Assembly (NCBI RefSeq): GCF_023053635.1
Contig: NC_086172.1
Location: 123,851,681 to 123,915,680, forward strand
Direction of reading: 5' to 3'
DNA: 64,000 nt
From: Elgaria multicarinata webbii
Taxonomy: Eukaryota; Chordata; Lepidosauria; Squamata; Anguidae
Under the pieces are notes generated by a model. It was not told where the DNA came from. It did not search any database and was given only the letters and a program-made list of their open reading frames with translations. A program made the position numbers and the translations under genes. Of this stretch, positions 30,690 through 54,784 are shown in pieces. The first letter of the stretch is position 1, and each line of letters opens with the position of its first letter.

Positions 30690-31340
30690 ATTGCACTCCT
30701 AGGGCTCAGCTTTTCCATCTCTCCGAGCTCCACAGACCTATAAGAGCCGGAGAATGAAAGTGCTTCCGGCCGAAGGCTGACAGGAAGAGGCGGGATGGCG
30801 ACTGCGCAGTCTGAAGAGGGTCCACGCTGTGACAAGAGACGGATACGCGCAGTCGGCGGAGACTCCTCCCCAGAGCTTAGCGAGTGGGGCCTGTGGAGCG
30901 GACAGGTAAAGTGGTGAGAAGGGCCCGGGCCCGCGAGTTCGTTCTGGGGTAGCCCACAAGAGGAGGGGCCGGGGCGGGCTGCTCTGCGCGGTCTCCAGAT
31001 CCCAGCCGGCCGCGGAACTGCGGACGGGCAGAGGTGGGCGGGGGTCCGCCATGTCGAGTATTCTCCGGCGCGACATGGCTGAGGCGTCGCTTCCCTCTCC
31101 AGGAAGGGCTCGGAGCCCCGCCTGTGCTTCAGGGCGTGGAGATGGCGAGGCCTTGCCTCTCCACGGACGGACCCGCGGAAACGGCTCCCGACGCGAGGGT
31201 TTGGCGGGTTCGCCGCGCTTCTTTCCTCCAGGCCTCCCTCCCTTAGCTGAATTGCGCGATATGTGTGTCACAAAAGGGCTCCCGCCCAGGCCCGCCGCTT
31301 CGTCCCCCGCCGAGTTACGTTTTGTCACACATCCACGTTT
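30690..31340 (+). promoter_or_regulatory. EIF2S1: EIF2S1 CpG-island promoter and first exon
   Basis: A CpG-dense block with no TATA box. GCGCAGTC occurs twice (30804-30811 and 30847-30854), resembling half sites for NRF-1/alpha-Pal, a factor first described at the eIF2-alpha promoter. GGGATGGCG at 30792-30800 resembles a YY1/TISU-type start region. The large open frame on the opposite strand (30738-31328) is a GC artefact. Confidence 0.72.
30760..30905 (+). other. EIF2S1: EIF2S1 exon 1 (5' UTR), 3' edge at 30905
   Basis: The donor CAG|GTAAAG at 30905/30906 joins to the acceptor before 33091, one base ahead of the start codon. The 5' edge is unknown; 30760 is a placeholder near the top of the GC-rich core. 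The exon contains an in-frame-open ATG at 30795, discussed in the findings. Confidence 0.55.
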
Positions 31341-32599
31341 GCTGCCTTGTGGGAGGATTTGTAAATTGCCGTCTAGAAGGACTGGACGAAGAAAGACCGG
31401 GGAACTTACAGCGATGCACTTGTAGTGTGGAACATGTCGGCTCAGGGTGCAGAGAAAGAGAAGGACTGTTCTAGCCGGCGCGCTCCAAATGGTCGCCTTT
31501 GGTACATTTCCCCCTCTCCCAGTTGCAGGGAAACAGTGGTTCTCCCCCCCACCCGGCCCTCGGACAACTTAATATTACCCTCCCCCGTTTGGGTCCTAAG
31601 AGGAAGCTTTCTCGTCTGTAATGTGCTTCTGCCACTTCCCTTCCATGATCTGTCTCTCCAGACAGAGTGAAGAGTTGGGAAAGCTGCCACAGTTCCAGGG
31701 TGTTCATAAAATTATTCACTTTAAAATCAAGCGAAAATGGTCTGCCTTTGCTGGGTTCACTTATCACCGTCTGTGGGGGCCTTTGAAATTGGAGCAAAGA
31801 TGTTGCACTCCTCAGCTTGGGCCATGACAAGATCAAAGAACCACAAGATAAAAGACTGTCTTGAAAATACACAATTCTCAGGCACAGAGAAAAGGGGAAA
31901 TGAATGGAGCATTGAGTGGGGTGGATGGGGAACTCCCATTACATCCCACCTTGCAGCATTGAATTTTAATTAATCTCATGATACTTTTGAGGGGGCTTTT
32001 GGTTTAGTGTAAACTTTAAATACATTAACAGTAAACTAATCTGGAACATCCAAGATAATTTTCTTTGTATGTTTCCTACAGTTCCTTATTGGAAAATTCT
32101 CCATATGGTAGACATAAAATAATGTAAAGAATTTTTTCTTGCTCTTTTAGAAAACTGTTAACACAGTCATGCTTTCAGAGGCACTCTCAGATTTTTCATA
32201 TAGTTTTCCATTAATCTGTTGTTTCAGTTTGTGGCTTCCAAATGTATTCCTGAAATAACTTAACCTTTTCCCAAATTTAAGCCTTGGACAATTGCAAACA
32301 TAATTTCTCTCATTAAGAATGGGAAGTTGAAATTGTTTTTGGTCTGTATTATCTAATGAATTAAACAAAGCATGACATAGATCTAGGTTCTCCATACTCA
32401 GTTTTTCCAGTGCTGTTCACCTAGAAACCCAATGTCAAAACAGCTCCACAACAAGTCACATATGCTTTGGAAGCTACCCCAGGGGAAACCGTCCTGTCAA
32501 GGTAGTAAGCACTCCTCAGGTAAAGTTGAAGAGAAGGATCTGTGTCTGATAGAAACTGAAAAGCATCTATTGGAATAGGTGGTGGAGATGAATGTTGTG

Positions 32600-32790
32600 T
32601 ACATTCTCAGTAGTTCTTTCAGCAACTCCATAAGGTATGTCAGTCTTGTTGCAAATTTGGGCCTGAAGCTGATGGAGTGGTTTGCTTAAGACCACCTAGT
32701 GAGTTTTTAGGTGAGGGGAGATTTGCATTGGGGACTTCCCAATTCACACTGGGATGTGCATGCAGCAATCTAGGTTTGCAGCCTGCTTAC
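32600..32790 (-). mobile_element. Old MIR-like/tRNA SINE remnant
   Basis: The plus strand contains GGTTTGCTTAAGACCACCTAGTGAG and GGGGACTTCCCAATTCACAC (shown with gaps), the reverse of a SINE body with a degraded head. Diverged, limits approximate; EIF2S1 intron 1. Confidence 0.4.
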
Positions 32791-33055
32791 CACTTTCCCC
32801 TGAGATAGCAATCCCCAGCGTACAACTAATGTGCTTTATTTTCAATATTTTTCCAGAGCACTTTGCTAACATTTTACTTTTCGAACTACATAGTAATAAA
32901 CCCCTTGGAGTTTTATTTTAGTTATCCTTTAGTTAACCTTAATAATTTGTTTTACAAATGCCTGAAGTAAGAAGCTAAATGATAGGCGTTTCTGTTCACT
33001 CGTTTTGAGCCTTGCTTTGATTTTGCCACGAGTAGCTGTAGCTATTATAAAATGA

Positions 33056-45022
<11,967 letters not shown>

Positions 45023-45430
45023 ATTGCCTGGGGTGAAAGTATAGAGTGGCAATTCTAGGGATACACACCAAACCAGTGAAGACACATTCAACTGACAAGG
45101 TGTCTGATATTGAAAACTCCACAAGAGAAAGACTTGATTTTCAAGTTTTTTAATGCGACCAAATTTTGAAGAGACATGAAACCATCTACTACAACGTGCT
45201 GCTTAATTTCCTCAAAGGGAAGGTCCTCTCACTGAAGATTTAATTCCCCTCCCCCTAATAAACCGAGCATTGTCTGAAAGCTGTCCTTAATATTTTCATA
45301 TCTAACGATTCCAGATTGGCAACCATTCAGTATGTCTGTCAGTGAGGTTTGTGAGAATTAAACCAACATTCCTCCACAGACTGTACTCAAGCGGATACTC
45401 AATAAATTTCTTGGATATTTATCTGTTTCT
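45023..45430 (+). other. EIF2S1: EIF2S1 3' UTR with two poly(A) signals
   Basis: AATAAA occurs at 45257-45262 and 45401-45406. The second is followed by TTTCTTGGATATTTATCTGTT, a T/GT-rich downstream element. Either would give a short 3' UTR. Confidence 0.65.
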
Positions 45431-46372
45431 CTTCTTCCTTTTCACATTCTTAAAATTGTAGCATAGAGAGGTGAGGTGGTAACAGTAATGAATACAGCTC
45501 TTGAAGATGGCAATATGCATCACCTTAACTAATAGTGCTTGACTTCCCTGATCAGTGCATATGTGGTTTTTGTGAGTACAGGCAACTTTAGGGCTGTTTG
45601 GAACACAGCTGCTTAACATTTCAAGGGTGGAAGAACAGAAATTGTGCTTTGCATTTAAATGATGGGGAAATGACTGCCATTTTCCTGTGCTCATGTTTAA
45701 GCTTTTCCATTAGCTTGTAACCACAGTGCAATGCAAAGGTTCTTGGATGAAACTGGAGTTTTGTGTGTACCCGAAGGTTAACCATAAACTGATCGGCTTC
45801 TTTGGAAATAGGAGAGGCTACTAGATTCAATTGCCTTAATAGGTGTATGGGGAGGAAAGGGAATCTTATGACTGACTTCTTGATAGAGACATTGTTCTTC
45901 TGGTACACCCCATACCTATTTAGTTCTTCAAACCCCACTAACAACGTGTGAGCTGATAGATGCTTGTATAATGGGACTTCCCCTTCCTCTCCTCCCACTG
46001 TGTATCCCCCAGAGGGTCATCCAATGGAAAAGTCATTTGTCATTTTCTGTTCAGTAGCTGTCAGGCACCTGGAGCCAATATCCAAAAGTGAAATGGAAGG
46101 CAGCCTGTCAGGATAACAGAAGCTACTAACATACTGGAATTTTGCATGAGTAAGTTTTCCTTTCTCCTATTTGTTGTCTTATAGAGACCTATGTAGGCTC
46201 TTCTCTATTTGCAGCAGTCTATTTCACTTCAATCCTGAAGAGCCTTGGGTAAATCACAACCCATGTCAAGAAAACTTTTAATTTGACTAAAAGTAATAGA
46301 TATTCATTGTATTGTTTTTATTTAAAAATATCAAACCAACCTTTACATAGCAAAGAGCTTCTTTTTTTTACA

Positions 46373-46460
46373 GTGCAATCCTACACATTTACCCAAAGTA
46401 AGTCCCACTAACCTCAATGCCATTTTCTCCCAGGTAAGTATGTATAGGATTGCAATCTTA
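46373..46460. repeat. Palindromic short repeat (GCAATCCTA family)
   Basis: Left arm GTGCAATCCTACACATTTAC and AGTAAGTCCCACT; right arm CAGGTAAGTATGTATAGGATTGCAATC (given as one arm, read with gaps). The arms are complementary. Confidence 0.6.
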
Positions 46461-46469
46461 GTCACTATC

Positions 46470-46612
46470 TTTATCTTGCCTCCCCTTCAAGGACCTCAGG
46501 GTAAGGCATGCTAAGCCTGTAAAGTAGATTAGGCTGAATGATAGTGACTCCCATGACTACCCAGTGGACCTCATGCCTGAGCAGGGATTGGATCTTGGCT
46601 CTTCTTAGTCCA
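46470..46612 (-). mobile_element. SINE fragment, minus orientation
   Basis: The plus strand shows CTTGCCTCCCCTTCAAGGAC, then TGACTCCCATGACTACCCAG and GGATTGGATCTTGGCTC, the reverse of the SINE body at 29778-30035 but more diverged. Confidence 0.5.
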
Positions 46613-46911
46613 CCATGCAAAATCTCCAAGAAACAGTCTTTCTGTGCTCTTAAGTTTCCATCAGAACATCCAGATATTCTGCATACAGCTGTTTCTTTTT
46701 TAAAGAGAAAGGAACAATTTCTAGTATTTTATATTTTTAGTTCCTAGACTTGTATAACTTGAGAGGGTAGCGTATTTTGAATGGGGGAATCTTTCAAAAG
46801 TCTTCCCATACTTAAGTTAATAAATAACTGGTTTTAAGCAATGGAATGTGACCAATATTTCTCACATTTTCCTTTGCTGAATGAAGGGTTAATGGTTATC
46901 TTATTTCCTGG

Positions 46912-46985
46912 ATAGGCAACTTGGTGCTCTCCAGATATTTGGGACTACAACTCCCATAATTCCTTACCATTAGCCATACTGCCTC
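46912..46985. repeat. Half of the palindromic interspersed repeat
   Basis: GGCAACTTGGTGCTCTCCAG, ATATTTGGGACTACAACTCC and CATACTGCCTCAGGCTGATG; one arm only. Confidence 0.55.
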
Positions 46986-47729
46986 AGGCTGATGAAAAGT
47001 GTAGTGAGCACCGGGATAACAACAGTAATATAGTGTAGTAATATAGATACCAAAATGTATATTCAACATCCTAGGGACTACTAGGAAATATGTGCTGCAG
47101 AACAATTAGAAATTCTACTAAGGCAACATCTGTGAGCTACACTTCAATTATGCCTCTGGAGTGGCACAGAAAAATCCCAAGATTCTCTACATGCAGCTGT
47201 ATTTCCCGCCAGTAATCTCAACCAGGGATAGGGGGTGGGGGGTCATTAGGGAAATATACCCCTTATGGTTCCCAGGGCAGAAAAGTGAAATTCTCATTAA
47301 TAATTTGGAGGTCTGTTGCTGCTGCATTAATGCCTAAGGCTTTGAGATACATGAAAAATACGCCTGCAAGCTATATTTTGATTTCCAAGGGCTTCAGACA
47401 GAAATCTCAAACAGGTAGCTCACTACCAGCTCCCCCTCCTTCAATGTGGGTGGTCTACAGAGCAAAAAGCAAATCTTCTGCTTAGATCTTGCAGCTATGT
47501 CTGTGACGCTGACATCACCGTCTGAGTTGAGCCTTATAATTCCCATGCAGGCTTCTACCTGTCTTCTGCTGCATGAGGTTACATTTATCACTAAACTGGG
47601 AGTTTTTTGTAATGACAAGTTAGGCAATGCTGAAATTAACTTTGTGTGCTCTTGAGAGAACTATTACAAATTTTATCCCCAAACTTCATGATGATTGTGT
47701 GTATGGGACATTTCTCGTAATGTGCGATA

Positions 47730-47822
47730 TTTTTGGACCATAACTCCCATCATCCCTAACCGTTGACTCTGCTGACTGGGGTTGATGGGAATTGGAATCT
47801 GACCATCTGGAGAGCTATGGCC
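47730..47822. repeat. Palindromic interspersed repeat
   Basis: TTTTGGACCATAACTCCCATC on the left (with one overlap) and GATGGGAATTGGAATC, CATCTGGAGAGC on the right. Same family as 3392-3505. Confidence 0.55.
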
Positions 47823-47995
47823 ACTTTGTCAAAAAAAAAAATGACATAAAGGTTGGAGAGAAATCAAATCATTCCCTGTCCTTAAAGTACTGGGCAATGT
47901 ATACACACATATGATCTTAAAATGAAGCTTGACATGCAATTTTGTTAACACACAGTACTGGTATGTAGGTGAGTTTGAATTTTTATATGTATGAA

Positions 47996-48044
<49 letters not shown>
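47996..48044. repeat. (GT)n(GA)n microsatellite
   Basis: A compound dinucleotide repeat: about 10 GT units followed directly by about 14 GA units. Confidence 0.95.
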
Positions 48045-48990
48045 CCACTGTGTTTCCTCCACCAACCCTTCAAGGTAGGAAGACACATGCAAGACCCATT
48101 AACTTGGTTCACACATAACCACCCCGTGGTTTAAACAACCCATGGGTGGTTGTGCATGAGCAGGAGAGAGCACGTGTTCTGCCTCCCATATACCTGCATT
48201 TTTCACTTTTAAGCAGCAGTCTACAATCAGCCTTCTCATTTGTAGCTTGAGTAAATATGGAAATCCCTTGACACAACATATTAAATGGAAAGGTGTTTTT
48301 TTGTTTAGTGAACATTTGTCTAGGGTTAACATCTGTATGTGAAAAGGAAAGCAAATTATTGGAATGACTTCTCCTGATAGAACAACTTATCAGTGCTTTA
48401 TAAAGATGAAAACAAATGCCTGCTCATTTCTCACCCACCCACTCCACAATAATGTGTGTGCACACAGCTTGGCTGGCATGCGAAGACAATGACTCAGTGA
48501 CTAATGTTTCCTGTCCTGTGACTCACAAACTACTAGAGCTCAGATTGTTATTTCTTGTGAGATAACAGCAAGTATTCAGGAGTATTAGGCACAGCATGAA
48601 TTCTTCCTTTACTACATTCTTATCTCACTATATCCTATTTAAAGTCCTGTGGTTTTTACTACAGAAGCCTATTTTTCCCAGCCACTGACCTGGAAAGCTG
48701 GTAAGCAACACAATGACAAGGAAGAGCGTTGCTGGCACCTTGATCTTAAAGGCTTTCACCTAGACCGATACCTCTGTGAGTCTCCAATGCACATGTGAAT
48801 CTCTGTGCAATCTAGGAGTTCCCCCCTGTTCATGGCAACGTCAGAGGCAGTTCCATTTGCCTGACATGGAAGTCAATAGAGAAGCCTTTGCACAAACAGA
48901 AGCTCTGTGCATTTTGGGAGCCAGAGCGCACACTGCATCTGCTGGACTGAAACTATTGGCCATTAGCCCGCAGCTTCAATATGTCTTTGC

Positions 48991-49013
48991 CTCTCTCTCT
49001 CTCTCTCTCTCTC
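48991..49013. repeat. (CT)n microsatellite
   Basis: Eleven CT units followed by a CACACTCACACACA-type stretch. Confidence 0.9.
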
Positions 49014-49554
49014 ATGCACACACTCACACACATACTCACCCTCATACGCATAACATATACTCGCGCATTCTCAGGGACATTTGTGTATGCTACTATTTTC
49101 CTTTGTGGAGGGAAATAGAAAGCTCATGTGGATCTGGCCTTTAAATTGTACTCCTTGCCATGATTCAAAATAACCTATGTACGTGCAAGGGATTGTGCTT
49201 GGCCAATCAAATATTTTTTATTTTCATTATTTTTATCACAAGAGTGACCCTATGGAATGTGTGTGTGACAAATGTATATTACATTTGGGAGCAACACCCT
49301 TTTCACAATGTGACCAGGAGACTAATGGTGCCCTTAAGAGGAGGCTCTCCTGCAGAGCTTAATACCTAGACAGGTTCATAAGGAGACAGGCGGTCCCTTA
49401 GATAGCCAGGTCATAAGCTGTTTAGGGCTTTAAACGTTAAAACCTACACCCAAATGAGTTTGGAATGCAATTGGCAACAAAGATAGGTGTAATATGGTCC
49501 CAATCCTGTGCACTGTGCCAAGTTGTTATATTTTGCATCAATTGAAACTTTTGG

Positions 49555-49720
49555 TTCTTCTTCGTGGTCTCTATGCATCACACATATGGGCTTTGCGCCT
49601 GCGCAGAGACCAGACCGGAACCTTCTATAGCTGAGTGGAAAGCTTTTGGCGGGAACCCCTCCCCCATGCTACCGTGCATGTCCATGGGGTTCCCGCCCTT
49701 ACCTCAGTTCTTCGTCGTCC
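49555..49720 (+). repeat. DIRS left inverted terminal repeat
   Basis: Starts TTCTTCTTCGTGG and includes GGGCTTTGCGCCTGCGCAGA and GTGCATGTCCATGGGGTTCC. From 49591 it pairs with the right repeat, while its first 37 bp pair with the internal complementary region. Confidence 0.9.
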
Positions 49721-49910
49721 GCCATTGTGCTTAGACCATAGAACCAAACCTCTTCGCGTTTTTCTCTTTAAAATCCTTCTTTCACTCTAAATCTTTTCTC
49801 TGTTCGCTCATTTCTTGCTTCTTAACGTTTCTCTTCTATTCTATCCTTAAATATATATATATATATATATTCTTATAGGAGTTAGATTTTCCTCAGCGAC
49901 TTCGGTCGCG

Positions 49911-51775
49911 GTGCCTAGCTGTATGGCAGTTAAGGCCCCATTTCGTAAATGTGTGAAATGCGGAGCTAAGCTCCCTCCAACTGACGGGCACTCGCTGTGT
50001 ATTTTGTGCTTGGGTGAAGGCCATAAGGTAGAGGCTTGCCATCATTGCATGGCCTTCACCAAACAAACCAGGAAAAATAGAGCTGACCACCTTCGCTCTA
50101 TACTCTGGGAAAAAGCCCTCAGGGCCACGGACAAGGCCTCCAACGCCACAACGATGGATAAAACGGCAACCAGTAAGTCCGTTGATGACCGTTGCACTGA
50201 GGTGCCTGAACATTCCAGAGCGGCTAATAGGGCTCAGATACCCCTAACGCCTGGATGGTCACTGGCGAGTTCTGCGGCCAGGAAAATCTCCAAAAAGGCC
50301 CGGACTCCCAAATCTTCTTCTGAAATGGAGAAAAAGAAGAAGAAGAAGAAGAAGAAAGACGCGGAAAAACCCTCGTTAGGGTCATCCCGCACGGCGGAAC
50401 CGGCTAGGAGTCACTCTACTCCTCCTGCCATACCGACCGCTTCGATACCGAGGCCTCCCTCGATATCGAGATCCTAGTCGGTACCGACGGCTACGGTACC
50501 GACACACCCTCCCAGTCTATCGGAGGGCGAGTTGCAGGATTCGGTTTCAGCGGCCTCTTTCCGGGAGCCTGCCAGGTCGCAAGAAGTTCAGGGACTAATC
50601 CCTTTTCTGCCTTAGTCAAGGCACACTCCAAGGCGTCAATGGGAAGGAGCTTCTCAATACTCTTATCCCCAATCAGTATGTGGCGATTATGAATGGGATC
50701 GATATCGCCCACAACGATACTTCCAGGGTGACCATCAGTACCCTCAAGAAGAATATTATGCGCACCCTCCGCCTACATCGAGGGTGTGTCATCTACCGCT
50801 GCCTCCACTGCCCGCCCACCAAATGTCCACGGTGTCGACGCCTCGACACCGTACGCAGCCATTGGCATCGGCCGCCGCGGTTACCACGGTACTGACAGAG
50901 CATGTAGATCTCCAGGTGGTTACAGTATCCTCGCCTGAGGATAATTACCCATCGGATTCTGAGTCGGGGTTGTCGGCTACTCCATCGATGCCTTCACCAG
51001 AAGATGAGGTTCATGACAAGGACCCTTCTTCCCCTTCCGACGATATGGTCAGATTTTCTGACCATATGCTTAGAATGGCTCAGGCATTAGGACTGGGGAT
51101 CCAGCAAACAGAAGAATCGGTCGTAGATCCAATCTACGACGTTTTCCCAGTCCACAACCAACGACTTGCCATCCCTATTCCACATGCTTTAAGGCAAACG
51201 GCTCAATTATCTTGGAAAACACCGGCTATGACTCGAGCAGGAGGATTTACTCCTCTGCCTCTTTGGGCATCAGGGCATCAGCCTACGAGGCTACCATGGC
51301 ACGATACCAGCTCTTCCTCTGGGAGAAAATAGGATCACTATGTGAACATCTCCCAGAAGACAAAAAAGAGCTGGCACGAGTCTTCCAAAGTAAAGCTTCA
51401 GCCATAGCCAGGCAACAATTGTCGACAGTGCGACACCAAGTTGACTGCCATTCCAACTCGATGGTGGGAGCCGTGTCTTTGAGGAGACATGCTTGGCTAC
51501 GCTCCGCCAATCTGGCTCATGACACCAAAGCCAGGATTGAGAACATGTCTTTCGATGGCGAGGGCTTATTTAATGGTAAGACAGACGAGACCTTGAACTC
51601 CATATACAAGGCTCGTACAACGGCCAAGAAGATGGGTTTCTCTGCTCCGCCTGCCCAGTACAAGCCAAGACGGTGGACAAGACCGCCACCTCAACAACAA
51701 CAGCAGCGGCCCTACTACCAAGGCCAACAGAGGCAGCAACAACAACAGCTCCAAAGGAAGCGACCTTACTAGGGT
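49911..51775 (+). other. DIRS gag-like region
   Basis: Begins with a cysteine-rich zinc-knuckle-like block (CVKCGAKLPPTDGH, CILCLGEGHK, CHHC), followed by a lysine-rich and Ser/Pro-rich stretch and a Gln/Arg-rich end. This order fits DIRS gag-like proteins. Fossil, not intact. Confidence 0.65.
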
Positions 51776-51886
51776 AGATACCAGCGGGACAAACGTCAGC
51801 CCGACTTCTCTAAGAAGCAGCGGGTTTGACTCCTTTATCCCAGATCCACCTCCCTTTGCGAACCGCCTAGCACCACATTACCATCA

Positions 51887-53225
51887 ATGGGAGTCAATAA
51901 CATCGGACTCCTGGGTGCTCACTATCATCAACTCGGGGTATGCCATCTAGCTCGATGTCCTTCCTCTTTCTTCGGGGGTGGAAGTAACGGCTACTTCTAT
52001 TCTACAGCTCCTACACAAAGGAGTCTGGTTCGCTGTGGTGGATCTGAAGGATGCGTATTTCCACATCTCCATCAGGAAGTCGCATCAAGCTTACCTTTGT
52101 TTTTCGATCGGGACATCTCAATACCAGTTCGCCGTTCTTCCCTTCGGCTTCGCCACGGCACCGAGGGTCTTCACAAAGGTGATGGCGGTAGTGTGCGCCC
52201 AGCTAAGACAAAAAGGAATATACATATACCTGTATTTGGAAGATTGGCTTCTGGTAGCGGACAACAGCGACACGCTTCAGAAGGACATTTCAACCACCCT
52301 CAACCTGTTGGACTCGTTGGGTCTGTGGGTCAACGAGGAGAAATCCATCTTGACCCCACAGCAGAAGCTGGACTTCATAGGGGTAACCCTATCGTCTCGG
52401 GACGGGAGAGCATACCTGCCCTCGACCAGAGCAAGCACCCTTCAAGATTTAGCCATCGCTACCGAGAGCCGCCGAAAGGTCTCGGCATGGACAATTCAGA
52501 GGCTATTAGGCTTGATGGCAGCTACAACTGCAGTCATCAGGTTTGCAAGACTCAGAATGAGAATATTGCAGGCCTGGTTTTTAAGAACTTTCGATCTTCG
52601 ACACGATGCCCGGCGAACTTACCTGTCGATCCTGACGCAAGTAAGGGCATCTCTGAAATGGTGGTTTTTTGATGTCGACACTCCTAGAAGGGGTTCTGTT
52701 CCAACAAACACTCCTTCGGTAACGATCACGACGGATGCATCGTTGATCGGATGGGGAGCACACTGCGACTCCCTCATAGCTCAGGGTCATTGGCCTATTT
52801 CCCAGAGGGAACATCATATCAAACACTTAGAACTGCTAGCGGTGGAGAATGCAATAAAAACTTTTTCACAAATGATCGAGGGCCGAAACGTCCTGATCGC
52901 GAAGGACAACACCACGGTAGTGGCGTACATCAACAGACAAGGTGGGACAAGGTCTCATCCTCTGAATCGATCGGCACTCAGGATTTGGAACTGGTGCATA
53001 AAGAGAAATACTCACCTGATGGCGATCCATGTAGCGGGCAAGGAAAACATCATCGCGGACGCCCTCAGCAGGTCTTTTCACGTTGACCACGAATGGGAGC
53101 TCGATACTGAAGTAAGGGACGATCTCTTTCAGTATTGGGGCCTCCCTGCTGTCGATGTCTTTGCTACCGAAGAAAACGCAGCCTGTTCCAAGTTCTGCAG
53201 CAGAGCAGGAAGAGGAAAGCACTAG
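51887..53225 (+). other. DIRS reverse transcriptase-RNase H region
   Basis: Reverse transcriptase blocks VVDLKDAYFHISI and YQFAVLPFGFATAPRVFTK, then the RNase H start TTDASLIGWGAH, HIKHLELLAVENAI and the ENIIADALSR motif. These are the DIRS/Ngaro variants of the domains rather than those of LTR or LINE elements. Confidence 0.9.
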
Positions 53226-53291
53226 CTAGGAGACGCTTTCACCAGGACCTGGAAAGGAAATCTCCTTTACATCTTTCCACCGTTTCCACTA

Positions 53292-54538
53292 TTGACGAGG
53301 TACTGGCCAGATCCAGTCGGACAGGTCGGACTGCATCCTTGTCACACCGTGGTGGCCTCGACAGACGTGGTTCTCCCACGCCCTTCGACTGTCGAACGGG
53401 AATTACATCAAACTCCCGTCGATACCGACACTGTTGTCTCGACACCGGGGCAGGGTTCGACACGCAAACTTGTCGACCCTCAAGATGACGGCATGGAGGA
53501 TATCATCCACTCCTCCCCTCGTATCAAAGATTTAACTGTAGACCATATATTGTTGGCATCACTAAAGCCTTCAACGAGAAAATCTTACGCGGCAAAGTGG
53601 AAGAGATATCAAACTTTTGCCTTGGAAAACGATCAAGCTCCTGAATCTTGCCCTTTGTCATTGATTCTCAAATACCTATGGCACTTTATCAACAGGGACT
53701 CAAACTCACTTCCATCAGAGTTCACTTAGCGGCTATTACGTCTTTTCATCGAGGCATGGATGGTTTTACACCTTTTGTACATCCAACATCGAGGAAATTT
53801 TTAAAGGGGCTTAAAAATATGATACCGACAGTAAAGAGTATCGTTCCACCATGGAGCCTATCAGTGGTGTTACAGGCATTGACAAAGAAGCCCTTCGAGC
53901 CCATGGCCTTATCTGACCTTAGGCTTCTAACATTCAAGACTGTCTTTTTAGTAGCCATCACTTCTGCTAGATGTGCAAGTGAGCTTAGAGCTCTCAGGAT
54001 AGATGCTCCTTACACTATCTTTCACAAAGATAAGGTTGTGTTACACACAGACCCTGCCTTCTTGCCTAAGGTAGTGTCAACCTTTCATCTGTTCCAATAT
54101 ATCACTCTACCAGCTTTCTTTCCGAATCCAACAACACCTGTTGAGTTTTCTTTACATACACTTGATGTAAGGAGAGCTCTTGCCTTTTACAAGGCTAGGA
54201 CAGAGAACTTTAGGAAAACAAAGCAATTGTTTATTTGTTATGGTGAGCCTTATAAGGGACTCCCTGTTTCATGCCAGCAACTGTCACGCTGGATTGTAGA
54301 GACAATTGAACTTGCTTACTCTATCTCTAAACTAGAGCTTGTGAAACCTGTGACAGCTCATTCTACCAGAGCTGTCGCAACATCTGTTGCCTTCAGCAGA
54401 GGTGTTCTCTTGACAGAAGTCTGTAGAGCTGCAACGTGGTCCACTCCATCCACGTTTGTTGGGTACTACAGTTTGGACACCCGTGCTAGGCACGACTGCT
54501 CGTTTGGAAGGACAGTGCTCTCGGAGATCTTCAGATGA
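53292..54538 (+). other. DIRS tyrosine recombinase region
   Basis: Carries an N-terminal SAM-like part (SYAAKWKRYQTFA) and the catalytic region of a phage-integrase-like recombinase: ITSARCASELRAL, VTAHSTRAVATS and STFVGYYSLD. This enzyme type defines the DIRS group. Confidence 0.88.
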
Positions 54539-54578
54539 TGCACCAACCCACCTCCGAAAATATGTCAGCTTGCTACTC

Positions 54579-54672
54579 GCCCATATGTGTGATGCATAGA
54601 GACCACGAAGAAGAAATGCAGGTTGCTTACCTGTAACTGTGGTTCTTCGAGTGGTCATCTATGCATTCACAC
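54579..54672 (+). repeat. DIRS internal complementary region
   Basis: Its left part (54579-54615) is the reverse complement of the first 37 bp of the element. Its right part (54616-54672) is the reverse complement, with small differences, of the last 57 bp (54915-54972). The two parts abut with no gap, so together they are the complement of the two joined ends. Confidence 0.88.
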
Positions 54673-54784
54673 AACTCACCCACCATCCCCACTTGGTGGT
54701 GTGAGACTTACAAATGACACAGTTATATGTGGAATGTACTTTATTGAAATTACACTCATGTTTATGGGGGCACAATGTCGGACT

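Larger units (their letters stand above)
45431..49339. other. Intergenic between EIF2S1 and PLEK2, left part
   Basis: No gene recognised. It holds the small repeats listed separately (46373, 46470, 46912, 47730, 47996, 48991) and otherwise unassigned AT-rich DNA. Open frames such as 45621-45998 (minus) and 48776-49144 have no recognisable product. Confidence 0.45.

Noticed and set aside
30738-31328. A 196-codon open frame on the minus strand in the EIF2S1 CpG island
   Set aside because: Low-complexity Pro/Arg/Ser-rich translation typical of GC-rich DNA, with no recognisable domain; it is antisense to the promoter and first exon.
48941-49145. Possible relation of the CT/CACA-rich stretch to the hAT-like element at 2018
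   Set aside because: Similarity is limited to simple-sequence runs; no shared ends were found.
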